64,000 bases of DNA from Nemania diffusa. Taxonomy: Eukaryota > Ascomycota > Sordariomycetes > Xylariales > Xylariaceae. The notes below the pieces were generated by a model. It saw only the letters and a program-made list of their open reading frames with translations. It did not search any database and had not been told where the DNA came from. Below are positions 11,688 to 22,994 of this stretch, in pieces. The stretch lies in the NCBI GenBank assembly GCA_038501195.1, contig JBBPUQ010000008.1, positions 2,304,501 to 2,368,500 of the forward strand, in the 5' to 3' direction. The position numbers were made by a program, and so were the translations under genes. Numbering within the stretch: the first letter of the stretch is position 1; each line of letters starts with the position of its first letter.

Positions 11688-14600
11688 GGTTCCTGAAAGC
11701 TTATCTGGCGAAGACCTGCCGTCGAGGATGAGTTGAAGGAGGGATAGGAATGGATATAGGGATAGTAATGAGAATGAGTGAGATATAGGGAGAAGATAGA
11801 GAGAAGAGGAAGTTAAGAAGGGAAAATAAGCTCGTGGTCAGAAGCAACGGCGAGGAAGAAGGGTCCTTTTGAAGGAGTTTGACCGCCAAATTGCAAATCA
11901 ACGTCCCTGGGCAGCAGGGGGGTGTCAAAACGTGGGATCGAACGAACTATGTACCTATACCAGCAGATATGCACCAGATACGCGCCAGATATGCCTAATA
12001 AAGTCTGATAATAGTAGAAAAGTGACGGTTGGGCGGCATGCAGCAGCTTGGTGGAGATCAGACTAATCGAAGGTCCCTCACTAGGTCAGATACGTGTGTG
12101 GTAGTTCGTGTTGTCAGGAGCCGTTTGGACGTTCTAGTCGAGCTCAGCGTCGACCTTTTTTTTTTTTTAATGCTTGGTGTCCCCGCTTCCCTCTTCCTTC
12201 TGTCCTGTATCTGCCACCGGTCTAGATGCAGATGCCTCGGAAGTTGTCTGGGGTGTTTCTAGAGATGATAGCAGGAAGTCTAATGATTATGAACCAAAAA
12301 AAAGCTGAGAGACAATGTTGTAGATGATGGCTTGTTTGGTGGGACAATGTTAGACCCTAAATCTTATAGGTTACGTACCTTATTCTATAGCCCACCCCCT
12401 CCATCTTTTTACTAACCTTACCTAGGTAGGTGTACTTTTCCCACCAGCGTGAATGGTACCTAACCCGTCCATGTTACATCCACAAGCGGACAAGGTTCAA
12501 CGCTCATGGTAATCCCATTGAGCCCTGGAATATTGACATGTAAAACATGGTTACGTGAATGCGTAGCATACTGTACATAGTAAGAGTAAAACAAATGTGG
12601 ATGTGCATGGAGGGGTGTTGAAGACCTGTTGACGGAGCCCCGTCCTGTACTAGTGGCATTGTCTGGTTTCCGACCGAACAGGGTTGGACTGGAATTAGGT
12701 AAGTCGATAAGGGTCCCGAGTAAGTGAACTGGTACTAATCGGGCAATGTTTCACACGCCGGCGCCTGCCCTCACAATTGGTGGCGGCGTGCCCCTCTATT
12801 ATTAGGCAATGGAACGTGGAAATACCTGACTTCCCTCTATAGGGTTCTTGTCGATTTACCTAGATGCAGCCTTTACCCCTCCTCCTTTTATTGTTCCAAT
12901 CTTATTTCACATGATTTAGATACCTATATGTACATGCCTACCAGGGATAGGTAGATGAGATCATGTACAGCTACATAATTTACCTACATATGCACGTATA
13001 GATACATAGTTATAGCTGTATTGATGGCTAGGTAGGTAGGCATGTTGCTCCTACAGTATGTACATAATGCTAGATTGCGTCTCTCTTGCTTCTCATTATC
13101 TCTATCAGATCCGAGTACGCACTTACGTTATCCGCGGGATTCTCACTACATGACACTACTACCTTAGTTGCCTAGGTAGGTGAGTATTCACAGGTGTAGT
13201 AAGGTGCTGGGTCTCAAATCTGTCAGATGGTGCTAGCAGGGTTTAATCTTTTATATACTCTCTTTGCATACACAAAGGGATATTTGCCGGAGGACGTGAG
13301 ATCATGGATCTATATACCTTATGTAGGGTAGAAGGTAGGGTAGAAGGTAGGGTGCATGTAGTACTAGACTGTAGTTACCATATCTACATAGAGGTTGTAT
13401 TTACCTTAGGAGGTACATATGTAGGTAGGTAAGAGGTAAGTATGGTACCTACATAATCTGGGATCGTGTCTAGACAACCCCACAGATCATTAATTTTAGG
13501 TACCAGGCCAGCCCCGATGCCGCTTTCGTACTCGGTTTGCCTGCCGCGCCTGTGAGATTAGGAACTAATACTCCATAGCAAACGGCGCAAGTAAATTTCC
13601 AAGTGCCGACCTAAATTATATGTACTATTAGTATGTATAAACGGGTTGGTGATCACATATGTATATCTTGCTCTAGTGCTGATACAGGCGTACAGCTACA
13701 TCTGCATATCACTATCACCCATGAAGGAGAGCCCTGCATGTCGCCATCTATAGGAATTTGGAGAAGGTAGTATAATTAATAGTAGGTAAGCCTCTACATA
13801 CCTAGCGTAAGGTATGTCCTAGCGGTACATATCGCCAACTACAAGTACCACTGCTAGGGAGGTAGTAGTCAGCATACAACATACTACAGGTTCTCGAACC
13901 AACTTATGCGTACAATTAATTACATATGAGGGACAATCGAGCTCATATTATGAAATAACATGGAACAAAATTAGTGTACACATCAGCAGAAACAGGCATC
14001 GTGGTTCAATCCACTTTGTTTTATTCCCAATGCAGGAACATTCCGCTTAGAGCAGTGATTTGATTTGATTCTGGAGTTGAGGATGGTGCGCGCCTCTAGA
14101 TAAGCCACATACCTACTTAGGCGACATCTTACTTGCATAATAGCCCTGTAGGTCTACCTAGTGCGTGCTAAATACAACAAGATAGACGGCATATTCGCAG
14201 ATGCCAGTATAGTAGAGACACTGAATAATATATCTAACAGTTTATTTTAAGCGATATGTATGTAACGGACGAAACGCCAGGGGGCATAGTAATTAATTAT
14301 CTCATTCTGGGGATTAGTAAATATTCTGGAGTACGGTGAACATAAATCTGATCACCAAAGATGAGACATCCATCATCCATGCTATTCATCCACCGATTCG
14401 GCTACTCCCGCGCCAGCATTCGGAGGTCCAAACATAGAAATCCGCCGCCGGTTTTTAAAACTTGATGTTACCGATTCCTTCGCCCCCGGCATTCTATGAG
14501 AACTCTCCGAGCGGTCTAAATGCCGTGCTTGTCTATCTATCACTTACATGCAGTGCCGATTTCCTCCTGTGCATGTAGGCGAACCGACACCACCAGCTTA

Positions 14601-16518
14601 CACCAGTCACACTGCTCGGTAATCAACCCAGCGAATAAGCCTTGATCTCACAGACCTTCTTTAAATAAGATCTCCTACTAAAGTTTCTATTAAAAATGGC
14701 TGATCACAACGCCCTTGGTACCTGGGCCTAGTAGAATGCAAAGTCTGGGTATCTAACCTACTGTATAGACTTGACCATCATTCACGTGCATGCCCCCTAA
14801 ACTTACGACCTGCATTGCGGCTATGTCCGTGGTTGCATTTCAGCCATCTGTGTACAGCATGTCTAGATACCTGGGTGGCCCATACTTTAGAATCTAGACA
14901 GTGTACAGAGTACTACCATAGTACCTTAGGTAGCTTATGTTTTCTCTAGTATCTTCTTCTACGGCGAATCAACTAATAAGCGACGAAGACTATATAGTAT
15001 ACGCAATGCACTAGAGTTACTTATCTGAGTAAGAATCTCCCTCCCTCCCCCAGAAAAAGGGTTACAGTATTTCCATCATAGCCATGAGTAGGTATGTGAC
15101 TACCTACGTAATGCACTTACCCTTCGATCGGGTACTTTAGCGTGCTGTAGAGACAGAGCATGTGAATTAACCCCGGCAATTACCATATTAGGAAGTGAGC
15201 ATGGTAGATATCTTCGTTCCAAGACAAGTAACTCCGAAATCCAACAGTATGTAGGTACATACCTCCAGTAGGTATGTAAATCGATGCACCTCGGGTTCTA
15301 TGCAAACTTGTAAGTACCTAGGCCACATCAAGCAAATGTCCAAAAATAAACACATCCCCAGGTAATTTGTTCATCGGAGGCTCCCTGATACGCACTACTT
15401 GTTCGAGGTCGATGCATCTACGGCAGACTAGTCAGTCCCCGAGATGTTGGTTATCTCGCAAATGTCCGTCATACCTATAGCTGCACCATCACTCTGCATT
15501 TATCTAACACCCATATGTGCTCTCAGACATGCATACATCTCTACTGTAAGGCTTAGTAGACACATAGATGTGGGTAGGTGTACCTACAGTACATACCGAC
15601 GTAATGGTGATAGACAAGGGTCATCGACAGGGCTACAGGGGTTTCGGAGATACCAATGGGCCGTTAAGAAGCTCTCTACGGTAACTCGCTAGATAAATGC
15701 GGCGGTACATTTACATATGATGATGGTGTTTGTTCTCCCGTAATTTGCTCTTATTCGTTTTCGTATTTCCCCTTGCGGTATTGTATTTAAATAAATGCTT
15801 GAACGCCCCTTTACGATTTCTTACATAGCACTTACCTGCCGGTCGGCTGGATGCGAGATCGCCTTCTGATTAGGTAATTACATCGGGAAAATACGAAAAC
15901 GAAACGGCGGGATTTACCGAAAATGCAAAAAGTGCTGTTCTAAGTATTCTGTACAGTAGCAGCAGTGCATCCACACCAGCCAAATCTATAATTTAATTGT
16001 GGTTGCAGCACGTTACTTCGCTACAACCCCGGCTACCTAGCTATACTTTACCTACTAAGTACCTTAGGTAGCTTGCAGAGCCTCACCAACCTACCCCACT
16101 ACATTCGAGGTACTACAAGTTATGCGTATCTTAGAATGTGCAAATGTATTAAAATACCTAGGTAGCTGTCTACTATTCTGCACCATTTTGTCGTTACTAC
16201 GTACACAATGCTATCTTCATTTCTCTGACAAGTAGAACAGAGGAAATCATTTGTTTCCTTGGTGCTCGGTAGCACCCCCTGGAACGCCGTACCATGCAAC
16301 TGAGTATGTGTAGATCGTGCTACCGCGACACACCTCACCTCTCGAGCAAAGTAGGCCCCCGCTGTGTACTATGCGTAGGTGCGTTGTCACAAGAAAGTAG
16401 AAACAAACTCGTCATCAGGTCGTTATCTCATTATCGTTTTTAATCTTGGTAGTATACACCCGCCCAGGAACGGGATGGAGGTATCAGTGATGGGAGTGCG
16501 GCATAGACAACGTGGCGC
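11688..16518. other. Long gene-empty, TACCTA-rich intergenic region
   Basis: About 4.8 kb between two minus-strand genes. The first few hundred bases are the ERG13 promoter and leader. The rest is AT-leaning and dotted with TACC/GGTA tetranucleotides, including the palindrome near 12420 and 13171, and a 12-bp tandem repeat at 13324. No frame is credible as a gene; the longest (11869-12262 and 15444-15692) look random. Confidence 0.6.
13324..13353. repeat. 12-bp tandem repeat, 2.5 copies
   Basis: The unit TAGGGTAGAAGG occurs twice in direct succession, followed by a half copy. It is a short local duplication in intergenic DNA rich in GGTA words. Confidence 0.8.
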
Positions 16519-18672
16519 CTACGGCTCGCCGCTTGCGGGCGTGGCATACCCGGAGTCCTGCGCTATGCGTGTCTGGTCTTTGCTGTCCGTTACGGAATTC
16601 GTCATGCCGACCTCTGGTTCGTTCTCGGCACCTTTGGTCTCGATATCCGAGAATGTGTCCGTTTCCCAGGACTCGGTCTGCTCCTCCGTCGTCTTTTTGT
16701 CCATGGGCTGCTTATCCCTTAGCTTTTTAGCCTCGTCTTCGGCTTTCATTTTCTCTATCTCGGCCTCGACCTTCTTCCGAATTGTCTCTTCCAATTGCTT
16801 CTGGATTTCTGCTTCAACCCTCTCTTTAATCCCCATTTCCGTTTCCTCCTTGGCCTTTTCCTCGGTGCTTTTCTTCGCTTGCCCTTCCTTTTCCTCCTTG
16901 GCTTTCGTCTTCTCTTCGGCTTTTTTCTTAGCTTCTTCTTCCTTTTTCTGCTGCGCTTCCCTCTTCTCCTTAGCAGCCTTGATTTCTTTCTCCTTGTGAT
17001 CTTTCCGGGTCTTCTCCACGAATTCTGCGGCCGTGTCGACTGCCTGTTGGGGTTTATGCTTATACTTCATGAGGTGGCCCTGTAGCTCGGCGGGACTGAA
17101 CTCATGCGCCGGGATTCTGGAAGCAAAAGCTTTCGCTAGCTCATCGATCCTAGCGTCATGGGCAGCTCGGTCCTTTTCTTTCTTGTCTCGAGCCGCTGCG
17201 CGGTCGTCGGGGCTAAGCGTTAACTCTATGTCGACTTCAGGGCCGCTATCGCCCTCGAGGTAGGCAAAGATGTTTCGAAATATATTGGTAGACATGTGCT
17301 CATCAGCTAGACCAAACTCAACAACCATATCAACACGCCCGGGTCGAATTAACGCCTTATCTAACTTCTCAAGGTGGTTGGTCGTCATAATCAGAATCCG
17401 ACCTTCTTGTGAGGCCACGCCGTCAAGGATGTTGAGCAAACCCGATAAAGAGAGCCGGGAGTTATTAGAATTGGATTTATTCTGGTTTGTGTTTCCATTT
17501 CCACGCGTAACTTGTCCAGGCTCCAGATCGTCGTCGTCATCGTCCGCAGTCGAAGAGTTTGGGTTATCGTTTTGATCTCTAGTGTGTGTAAGCCCAGCAC
17601 TGTCAATGTCCTCGAGGAGGACGACACAGTGGCGAGGGAGTTCTGCGAATAGATTTCCGAGTATCTCTTCACTAGCATTCACTGAGCTAAGGCTCACGAT
17701 GTAGATTCTCATGTTAAAATACCCGGCCAGAGCCAAGCTGAGAGAGCTCTTGCCGGTTCCCGGAGGACCGTAGAGCAGGTAGCCACGTCGGTATGGGATC
17801 CCTCGGTTGGCATACCAGCGTTGAGTTGCTGGGTCAAGGTAGTCGTTGACATCATCAATAAGGTCTTTCTTCGTCTTCTCGTCTAGAATGACAGTCGAAA
17901 AGGGCCGAGACGCTCTCGACATGCATCGCTGCCAGGTCGGGTCACTAGACATTGACTTGGTTGTTCCTCGGTAGATTAGTGTCTTGTGCTCATCCCTCTG
18001 GACGTACTTCTCGCGAGCCTCAAGGAGAAGTTCTTTCAGAACCCGTGGGTTGCGGCCAAAGCATGATATGGATATCTCTTCACGCTCACTCACGAGCATG
18101 TAGGAGTTCTGTTCGCGATTGGCAGTACGTTGGAATAGGAGTAAGTGCCCACGGTACCAGAAATAATGAGTTCCAAAGCTCGGCGTGTACGCAAGAGGCT
18201 TCTTCTTCTTCTTGTTTCCTTGTCGGCCACTTCCGCCTTCATAGTCGGAATCGTCATCCTCGTCGTCGGATCGCCACATGTACCAGGTTCGAGAGGTGAG
18301 GTTGGTATTGACAACAAATCTACGCGCACCTTGAGAGAATTTCTGGGTGGCTACCCAAGCCATGAGGATGTTGTAGATTTCATCGTCGGTCCTGATATCG
18401 ACGACAGACATGAAATAGGACTCCACCTGATCCCAAAGATACTGACTGGTATAGTTCCAGCAAACTATCAGCATGCCAATAAACAGAAGCAGCGGGATGT
18501 AGAGGTTTAGGTCGATATGCAAGTATTTCTGAACAATGCCAGCGAACATCGAAAACCCAGGAAAGAACCAGTCCAGAAGGGCTAATTGGGGCGGTGGTGT
18601 AGTAGGGGAGACATCATCTTGAATAGGCCCAGGCCTAGACGAACCAAAGGAGGATAACAAAGAATCTGCCAT
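16519..18672 (-). CDS. BCS1-type AAA+ ATPase with charged C-terminal extension
   Basis: Single exon, 717 aa from the ATG at 18672. One hydrophobic helix (about residues 55-75, PLLLFIGMLIVCW) is followed by a BCS1_N-like region and one AAA module: Walker A YGPPGTGKSS (about 302-310), Walker B VVLLEDIDSAG (about 350-360), sensor 1 LIMTTNHLEKLD (about 417-428) and the second region RPGRVDM (about 433-439). Canonical Bcs1 is an inner-mitochondrial-membrane ATPase that inserts the Rieske protein into complex III and is about 450 aa. Here two low-complexity additions stand out: an acidic/Asn-rich insert (about 360-400) and a tail after about residue 540, Lys/Glu/Ala-rich and probably coiled coil. 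These additions suggest one of the fungal BCS1-like paralogs and not the Rieske chaperone itself. Localisation is inferred. Confidence 0.85.
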   Translation of the reverse strand: MADSLLSSFGSSRPGPIQDDVSPTTPPPQLALLDWFFPGFSMFAGIVQKYLHIDLNLYIPLLLFIGMLIVCWNYTSQYLWDQVESYFMSVVDIRTDDEIYNILMAWVATQKFSQGARRFVVNTNLTSRTWYMWRSDDEDDDSDYEGGSGRQGNKKKKKPLAYTPSFGTHYFWYRGHLLLFQRTANREQNSYMLVSEREEISISCFGRNPRVLKELLLEAREKYVQRDEHKTLIYRGTTKSMSSDPTWQRCMSRASRPFSTVILDEKTKKDLIDDVNDYLDPATQRWYANRGIPYRRGYLLYGPPGTGKSSLSLALAGYFNMRIYIVSLSSVNASEEILGNLFAELPRHCVVLLEDIDSAGLTHTRDQNDNPNSSTADDDDDDLEPGQVTRGNGNTNQNKSNSNNSRLSLSGLLNILDGVASQEGRILIMTTNHLEKLDKALIRPGRVDMVVEFGLADEHMSTNIFRNIFAYLEGDSGPEVDIELTLSPDDRAAARDKKEKDRAAHDARIDELAKAFASRIPAHEFSPAELQGHLMKYKHKPQQAVDTAAEFVEKTRKDHKEKEIKAAKEKREAQQKKEEEAKKKAEEKTKAKEEKEGQAKKSTEEKAKEETEMGIKERVEAEIQKQLEETIRKKVEAEIEKMKAEDEAKKLRDKQPMDKKTTEEQTESWETDTFSDIETKGAENEPEVGMTNSVTDSKDQTRIAQDSGYATPASGEP

Positions 18673-20524
18673 CACGAGAGGTATGTGGGTATCAACAAGG
18701 CAGAGAACAAGAATGGCAAGCTATGAAGAAACAGGAGGTAGAAGATATGAGAGGATGATAGCAGGTAGAGCTACACCTGTCCCAAAGAAAATGAGATTAG
18801 TGGTGATGGGAGATATGAGCCTCTACTAGATTCATGAATGGGAGGAGTGAGCTTTTTGTAATCTCAAGAATACAACGCTGACAGGTCGAAAAGAGGGAGC
18901 TGTACCTTACTTTGACTAAGTAAGGCTAGGCAACCAAGGCACTTCCCTTCTCCGGTCTCAGAGGTGAGGCTGAGTGGTAGGAGCGTAATTGGTCAAACGA
19001 GAACAGCGCGCTAATGAGTTGCTACCTGTGAGCTTGCTACCTACTTGCCTATATTACTAGTGTTGGTTTCGCAAGCAGCGAGGTGCACCCTCAGGTGGGC
19101 CAACCAAAACTTCATATGAACAAACACGACGGCATATGACTAACACTGCAAAGTCTTCTGCCAACTGTTTTAAACTAGCAAATAAGCGGCAAATAATTGG
19201 CCTATCACTATGGTATTTGCGGGGGGAACTAATGTCTTCACTTAGACATAGCCTCCAAGCAGCAACTCCGGTTAGTCTTATACCGTACTGTCGAAGTGTC
19301 ATAGGCAATCAATCGAGACAAGAGAGACTGGTTATTTAATGACGTCTATAAACAACCCAAAGAGTGCTCCTAATTAACCATTAGTAGCTACCTAAGTACA
19401 GGGAGAAGGAAATTGGTGGTGAACTCTGAGCTAAGTTAAGTATTTACCCCTCCACAATACAATTAATCCCTTCAACCACGCTTTCATTCTTGTATATGGT
19501 AGTATGTATGAGTATATGACATGTAGGTTAGCGGGGTAGAAGGTTATAATTGGTTGCCCATCTAGTTCATTCTTCTGTTTTCACATCAACCGGCCCCAAT
19601 AGGCTATCGTATGTCGTAAATACCCCTGCCCATTGATCAATGAACAATCACACGGCCCCGGAGTGGCCGATCAGCAGTGCATATATCTACGGTGAATATT
19701 ATTTAGTCTACACAGGGAGTTGCGTGAGCACTATATATGCGTATACCTACCTCTAGATAGGCTATCAGTTACGTTTATGATACAACCTATGCTAGTCTGC
19801 CTCACCGCATGCTGCAACACCTAGCGTGTACCCCGCAGAGTCAGCCGGAACACAGAAGACAAAAGTGAACAGCGGTGACTCATCGATGGGTCCCATCACA
19901 GTCACAGCCATACATACGTTGCAGTGCTGAAAAGGAGGGTTTTACGCAGTAGGACTCACGAAAACAAACACGAACGCACCGCATCTGATGTGAACCCCTT
20001 GCATGTCTACGTGAGTGCTTAGCAGTCTTTGTATATGAGGCTCTCTTAAGTGGCCATTGTGGGACAGTGTGCTTGGCAACTAAGCATGGGTCAAAATATC
20101 CAGTTGGCACTGTGTATATACTCAAAGCCTTGACATGGCCTCACGAACACTAAAAGTGAAACAAATAGATGTGGTAGGCGGGTATCTTTGAATGATCAAC
20201 TATAGGCGTCTCCTCTTCTGAAGGCTGAATAGAACCCTAATAGAAATCAAGAGGAAGAACGAGAAAGAAAACTTGCTCCGTTCAAAGCTAGGGAGGAAAA
20301 AACACCAGAGAAAAGCAGGAAAACCCTCGGATGAGGCCGGTTACATCGGTCCTCTCCTTTTTAGCTCCAACACCCAGACGCCACATTGAATGGATACATT
20401 ATCGTAAAGCTAGGGAGAGCACATGGCAAACATGTGTCTCGCTCCAGCAACTGCCGCGAGACAGCAACGGCGCATAGATTAGGGTAAGTAGTTTTGTTTT
20501 GTTTTAGATAAGGCGAAGACAATC
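18673..20524. other. Intergenic, no gene recognised
   Basis: Contains the promoter/leader of the BCS1-type gene (purine-rich in plus-strand reading, 18690-18780) and AT-leaning spacer. Short frames at 19057-19308 and 19880-20125 have no visible coding features. Confidence 0.55.
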
Positions 20525-21139
20525 TCAGTATACTTCGGGTTCTCCGCCGTACTGGGCATTGTGGCCCCATACGGGATCATGATGAGCAGGTGGCCCGTTC
20601 AACTGAATGAACCCGGCCTCAAACCCCGGCTGCTGCGGCGGCGGGCCCATGGCCATCGGCGGCGGCGGCGGCGGCGGTGGGCCCCCGAAGTTGTCGAAGT
20701 GCGGAGGCTGCTGGGGATAGGGATGAGGCGACCCCGGGTATCCCTGGTGCTGCGGAGGGGGCATCGGCATCGGCATCGGCGACGGGCCCCTCGAGAACTG
20801 GCCGCGCCGCCGGCTGGACGACGAGCTGCCCGAGCTGGAGCTGCAGTCCGACCGCGCGTCGTCGTCGCGGTCGCGGTGGCGGCGGCTGCTGCCGTGGTGC
20901 TTCTTGGACTTCTGCCCCGCGAACGGGCCCCGGAGGAAGTGGGCGGCGAAGCGGACGCGGCGGTCGTCTCGCCTGTCATCCTTGCGTGTAACGGCGCCCC
21001 GGACGCCGTCGTAGCCCCACCAGGCCCAGTCTGGGTCGTCTGTGTAGACGAAGGATACGGAGTCTGTCGTGGACCAGACCGACCCCGTCGAGTCCGAGTA
21101 AATGGACGACACGTCCATGGGTCGTCGGCGAGGATCCAT
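20525..21139 (-). CDS. Proline/serine-rich hypothetical protein
   Basis: Single exon, 204 aa, starting MDPRRRPMDVSSIYSDS. I do not recognise a family. From the N-terminus: a Ser/Thr/aromatic segment containing DPDWAWWGYDGVRG (about residues 35-48), a basic stretch RKDDRRDDRRVRFAAHFLRGPF (about 52-73 in outline), a Ser/Arg/Asp-rich run like an RS region (about 80-112), then Pro/Met/His/Gln-rich sequence with an eight-proline run encoded by GGC/GGT-type repeats on the plus strand. No signal peptide or membrane helix. The conserved-looking aromatic/basic N-terminal part suggests a real protein despite the low-complexity end. ATG at 21139 is chosen as the first in frame. High GC relative to its flanks. 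Confidence 0.6.
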   Translation of the reverse strand: MDPRRRPMDVSSIYSDSTGSVWSTTDSVSFVYTDDPDWAWWGYDGVRGAVTRKDDRRDDRRVRFAAHFLRGPFAGQKSKKHHGSSRRHRDRDDDARSDCSSSSGSSSSSRRRGQFSRGPSPMPMPMPPPQHQGYPGSPHPYPQQPPHFDNFGGPPPPPPPPMAMGPPPQQPGFEAGFIQLNGPPAHHDPVWGHNAQYGGEPEVY

Positions 21140-22994
21140 GTTAGGATGGGCCAGTAATTAAGCCAACAGCTGGGCAGGCAAGTACAGGACGTAGCACCGC
21201 CGAATAGCGGCTAGGAGAACCCAGACGGTCAGCTCGGGGACAGTGAGATTGCTGCCGTTTCGAGATCGACGATCTTGTGATACCTTCGACCCGCCTTACA
21301 AGGTGTGAGGCGCTGTCGTGGTTTGTGAAGGTATCCTAGTGCGAAGATGTAGAAGTGTCAGGATGTGCAGATCTCTCGGTCACTAGAGCCGAAAACGAGG
21401 CAAAAGTGGAAGGATGATGGTGGTTAGAGTAGACAATTAAGGCGAGGGGCGAGTCCCGGGCGACTTATATGTGAAAGAGAGAGATGCTAACCTGCAAAGA
21501 GGCTTATGGCTTCGCCCGGCGCTTGACTACAGAATACATATTCATAGCTTTCCATCCCCCGGCGGCCCTCATTCCCCTGTCTGTACATCACCACAACATG
21601 CAGGCATGGTTGCCCACATACAACGAGAAACATGGGTCGAGAAACATATCCCAGGCACGGTCCGCTACGCTTGGATGCTGGCTAGCATCATATCACTCAG
21701 CAGAAAAATGGATATCAGACGACCGGGTCTCATCCACGGTACGCCAACTGACCTGTCGCCTGCAAGAGACAGCTCCTTGGTGCAGTTCTTTATGCGTATT
21801 GGCGAGGACATGGAGGTGAGCCACTGGATGACGGCAGCTCAAACCAGCCGGGCGAACAGCCCCAGCGCGAAGCCCAGTCACGTAGGGGCCTTTCCTTCGG
21901 TCGGTAAGCCAAGTTTAGCGGCTGGCCGCTTTGCTTGCCCCGTTTTCTTTTCCTGCATTCTACTGCACCGTTCCCCCCCTTCCCCCTCGCTCTTCAGCGA
22001 ACGCTCACTCGCTCGCCAATCGCCGCCCATCCACGTCTATCTCGAAGTTAGACAGACAGAAAGCCTCTCGCCCTGTTTGTTGGCTATCTGGGTCTCTTCA
22101 CCTTGGGAGTCGGGCGGACGACGAGGCACCCGGCCCTCTAGGGCGGCCCCAATATGCAACGCACGTCGCTGCAGCTTGAAGCAACACGACAAGAACCCTG
22201 AAACTCACCCTTCTCCCCTCCTCCCCCCACCCACTCAACCCACTCGCTGCCTGTCTACATGCCTACATGCGCAGTATATAGTACATATCTACCCACCACA
22301 CCGAGGCTGACTCGACATCGACGCCCACCCACCTGGAGCCGCATCCGCCCGGGAAGAGTGGGATAAGATGAGACGAGGACTCGATGACCTCTTGCATACA
22401 AGTAGGCACGAGCGATAGCAAGACATCAACGTTATCACTCGGCCGAGATGGGCAAGCTTGTGACCACATCTCCAATGCAGCGTCGCGGGAGAGTTCAGGC
22501 AGTCATCCGAGAGAGAAAGTGAAGTGTGAGAGTGATAGTTCTACCAGCGCATGGTGCTGTCTTGCTGGTCTGCAGTGCAGAAGGTTAATAGGAGCATTGG
22601 TACGTACATGTGTAATCATCGTTCGTTAGATCGTGTAGGCTGGTTACACTGCTGACGAGCACGAGATAAAGCCCCGGAAGCTCTCTGGCAGTTGAATAAC
22701 AACAGCAGTCTACACACTCGCCATACATCTCGTATTAAGTAACCGCCTCATCTCATGAAATAAAAGTGAAGCTGTAAACTCAAGCTTCTGTCCCACCCCT
22801 CCTTTCCCCTCCCCTCCCCTTCCCCTCTCCTTACTCCGTCTTCCCACCGCCAATCATCGACCATATAGTGTCCAATTCCCCAAGCTTATTGGCTTAGCTT
22901 AGCTTATCATCAGCAGCTATTTATTGGATCTCAGCTGCAAAGAAGCGCAACATGCATTTGGAATATTCCCCATTGGTCTTGAGAAGACGCCAGG
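21140..22994. other. Intergenic between orphan gene and Egt2-like gene
   Basis: A GTG-started open frame of 279 codons spans 21471-22310 on the plus strand but has no recognisable domains and low-complexity Pro/Ser/Arg sequence. A C-rich tract at 22792-22830 lies just beyond the stop codon of the Egt2-like gene. Otherwise nothing gene-like. Confidence 0.5.
22792..22830. repeat. C-rich tract; G-quadruplex candidate on minus strand
   Basis: Five or more runs of CCCC separated by one to three bases on the plus strand. The complementary strand fits a classical G4 pattern. That strand is the sense strand of the Egt2-like gene whose stop is at 22995, so the tract may fall in its 3' UTR. Confidence 0.65.

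Noticed and set aside
13996..14016. GTGGTTCAATCCAC, tRNA B-box-like
   Set aside because: A short hairpin with a six-base loop; no matching A box or acceptor stem nearby.
16379..16999. Long plus-strand frame rich in Ser/Phe/Leu
   Set aside because: It is the antisense shadow of the Lys/Glu-rich tail of the BCS1-type gene.
21471..22310. 279-codon open frame on the plus strand
   Set aside because: It opens with GTG, has no recognisable domain, is Pro/Ser/Arg-rich and overlaps other open frames. Probably chance in GC-rich spacer.
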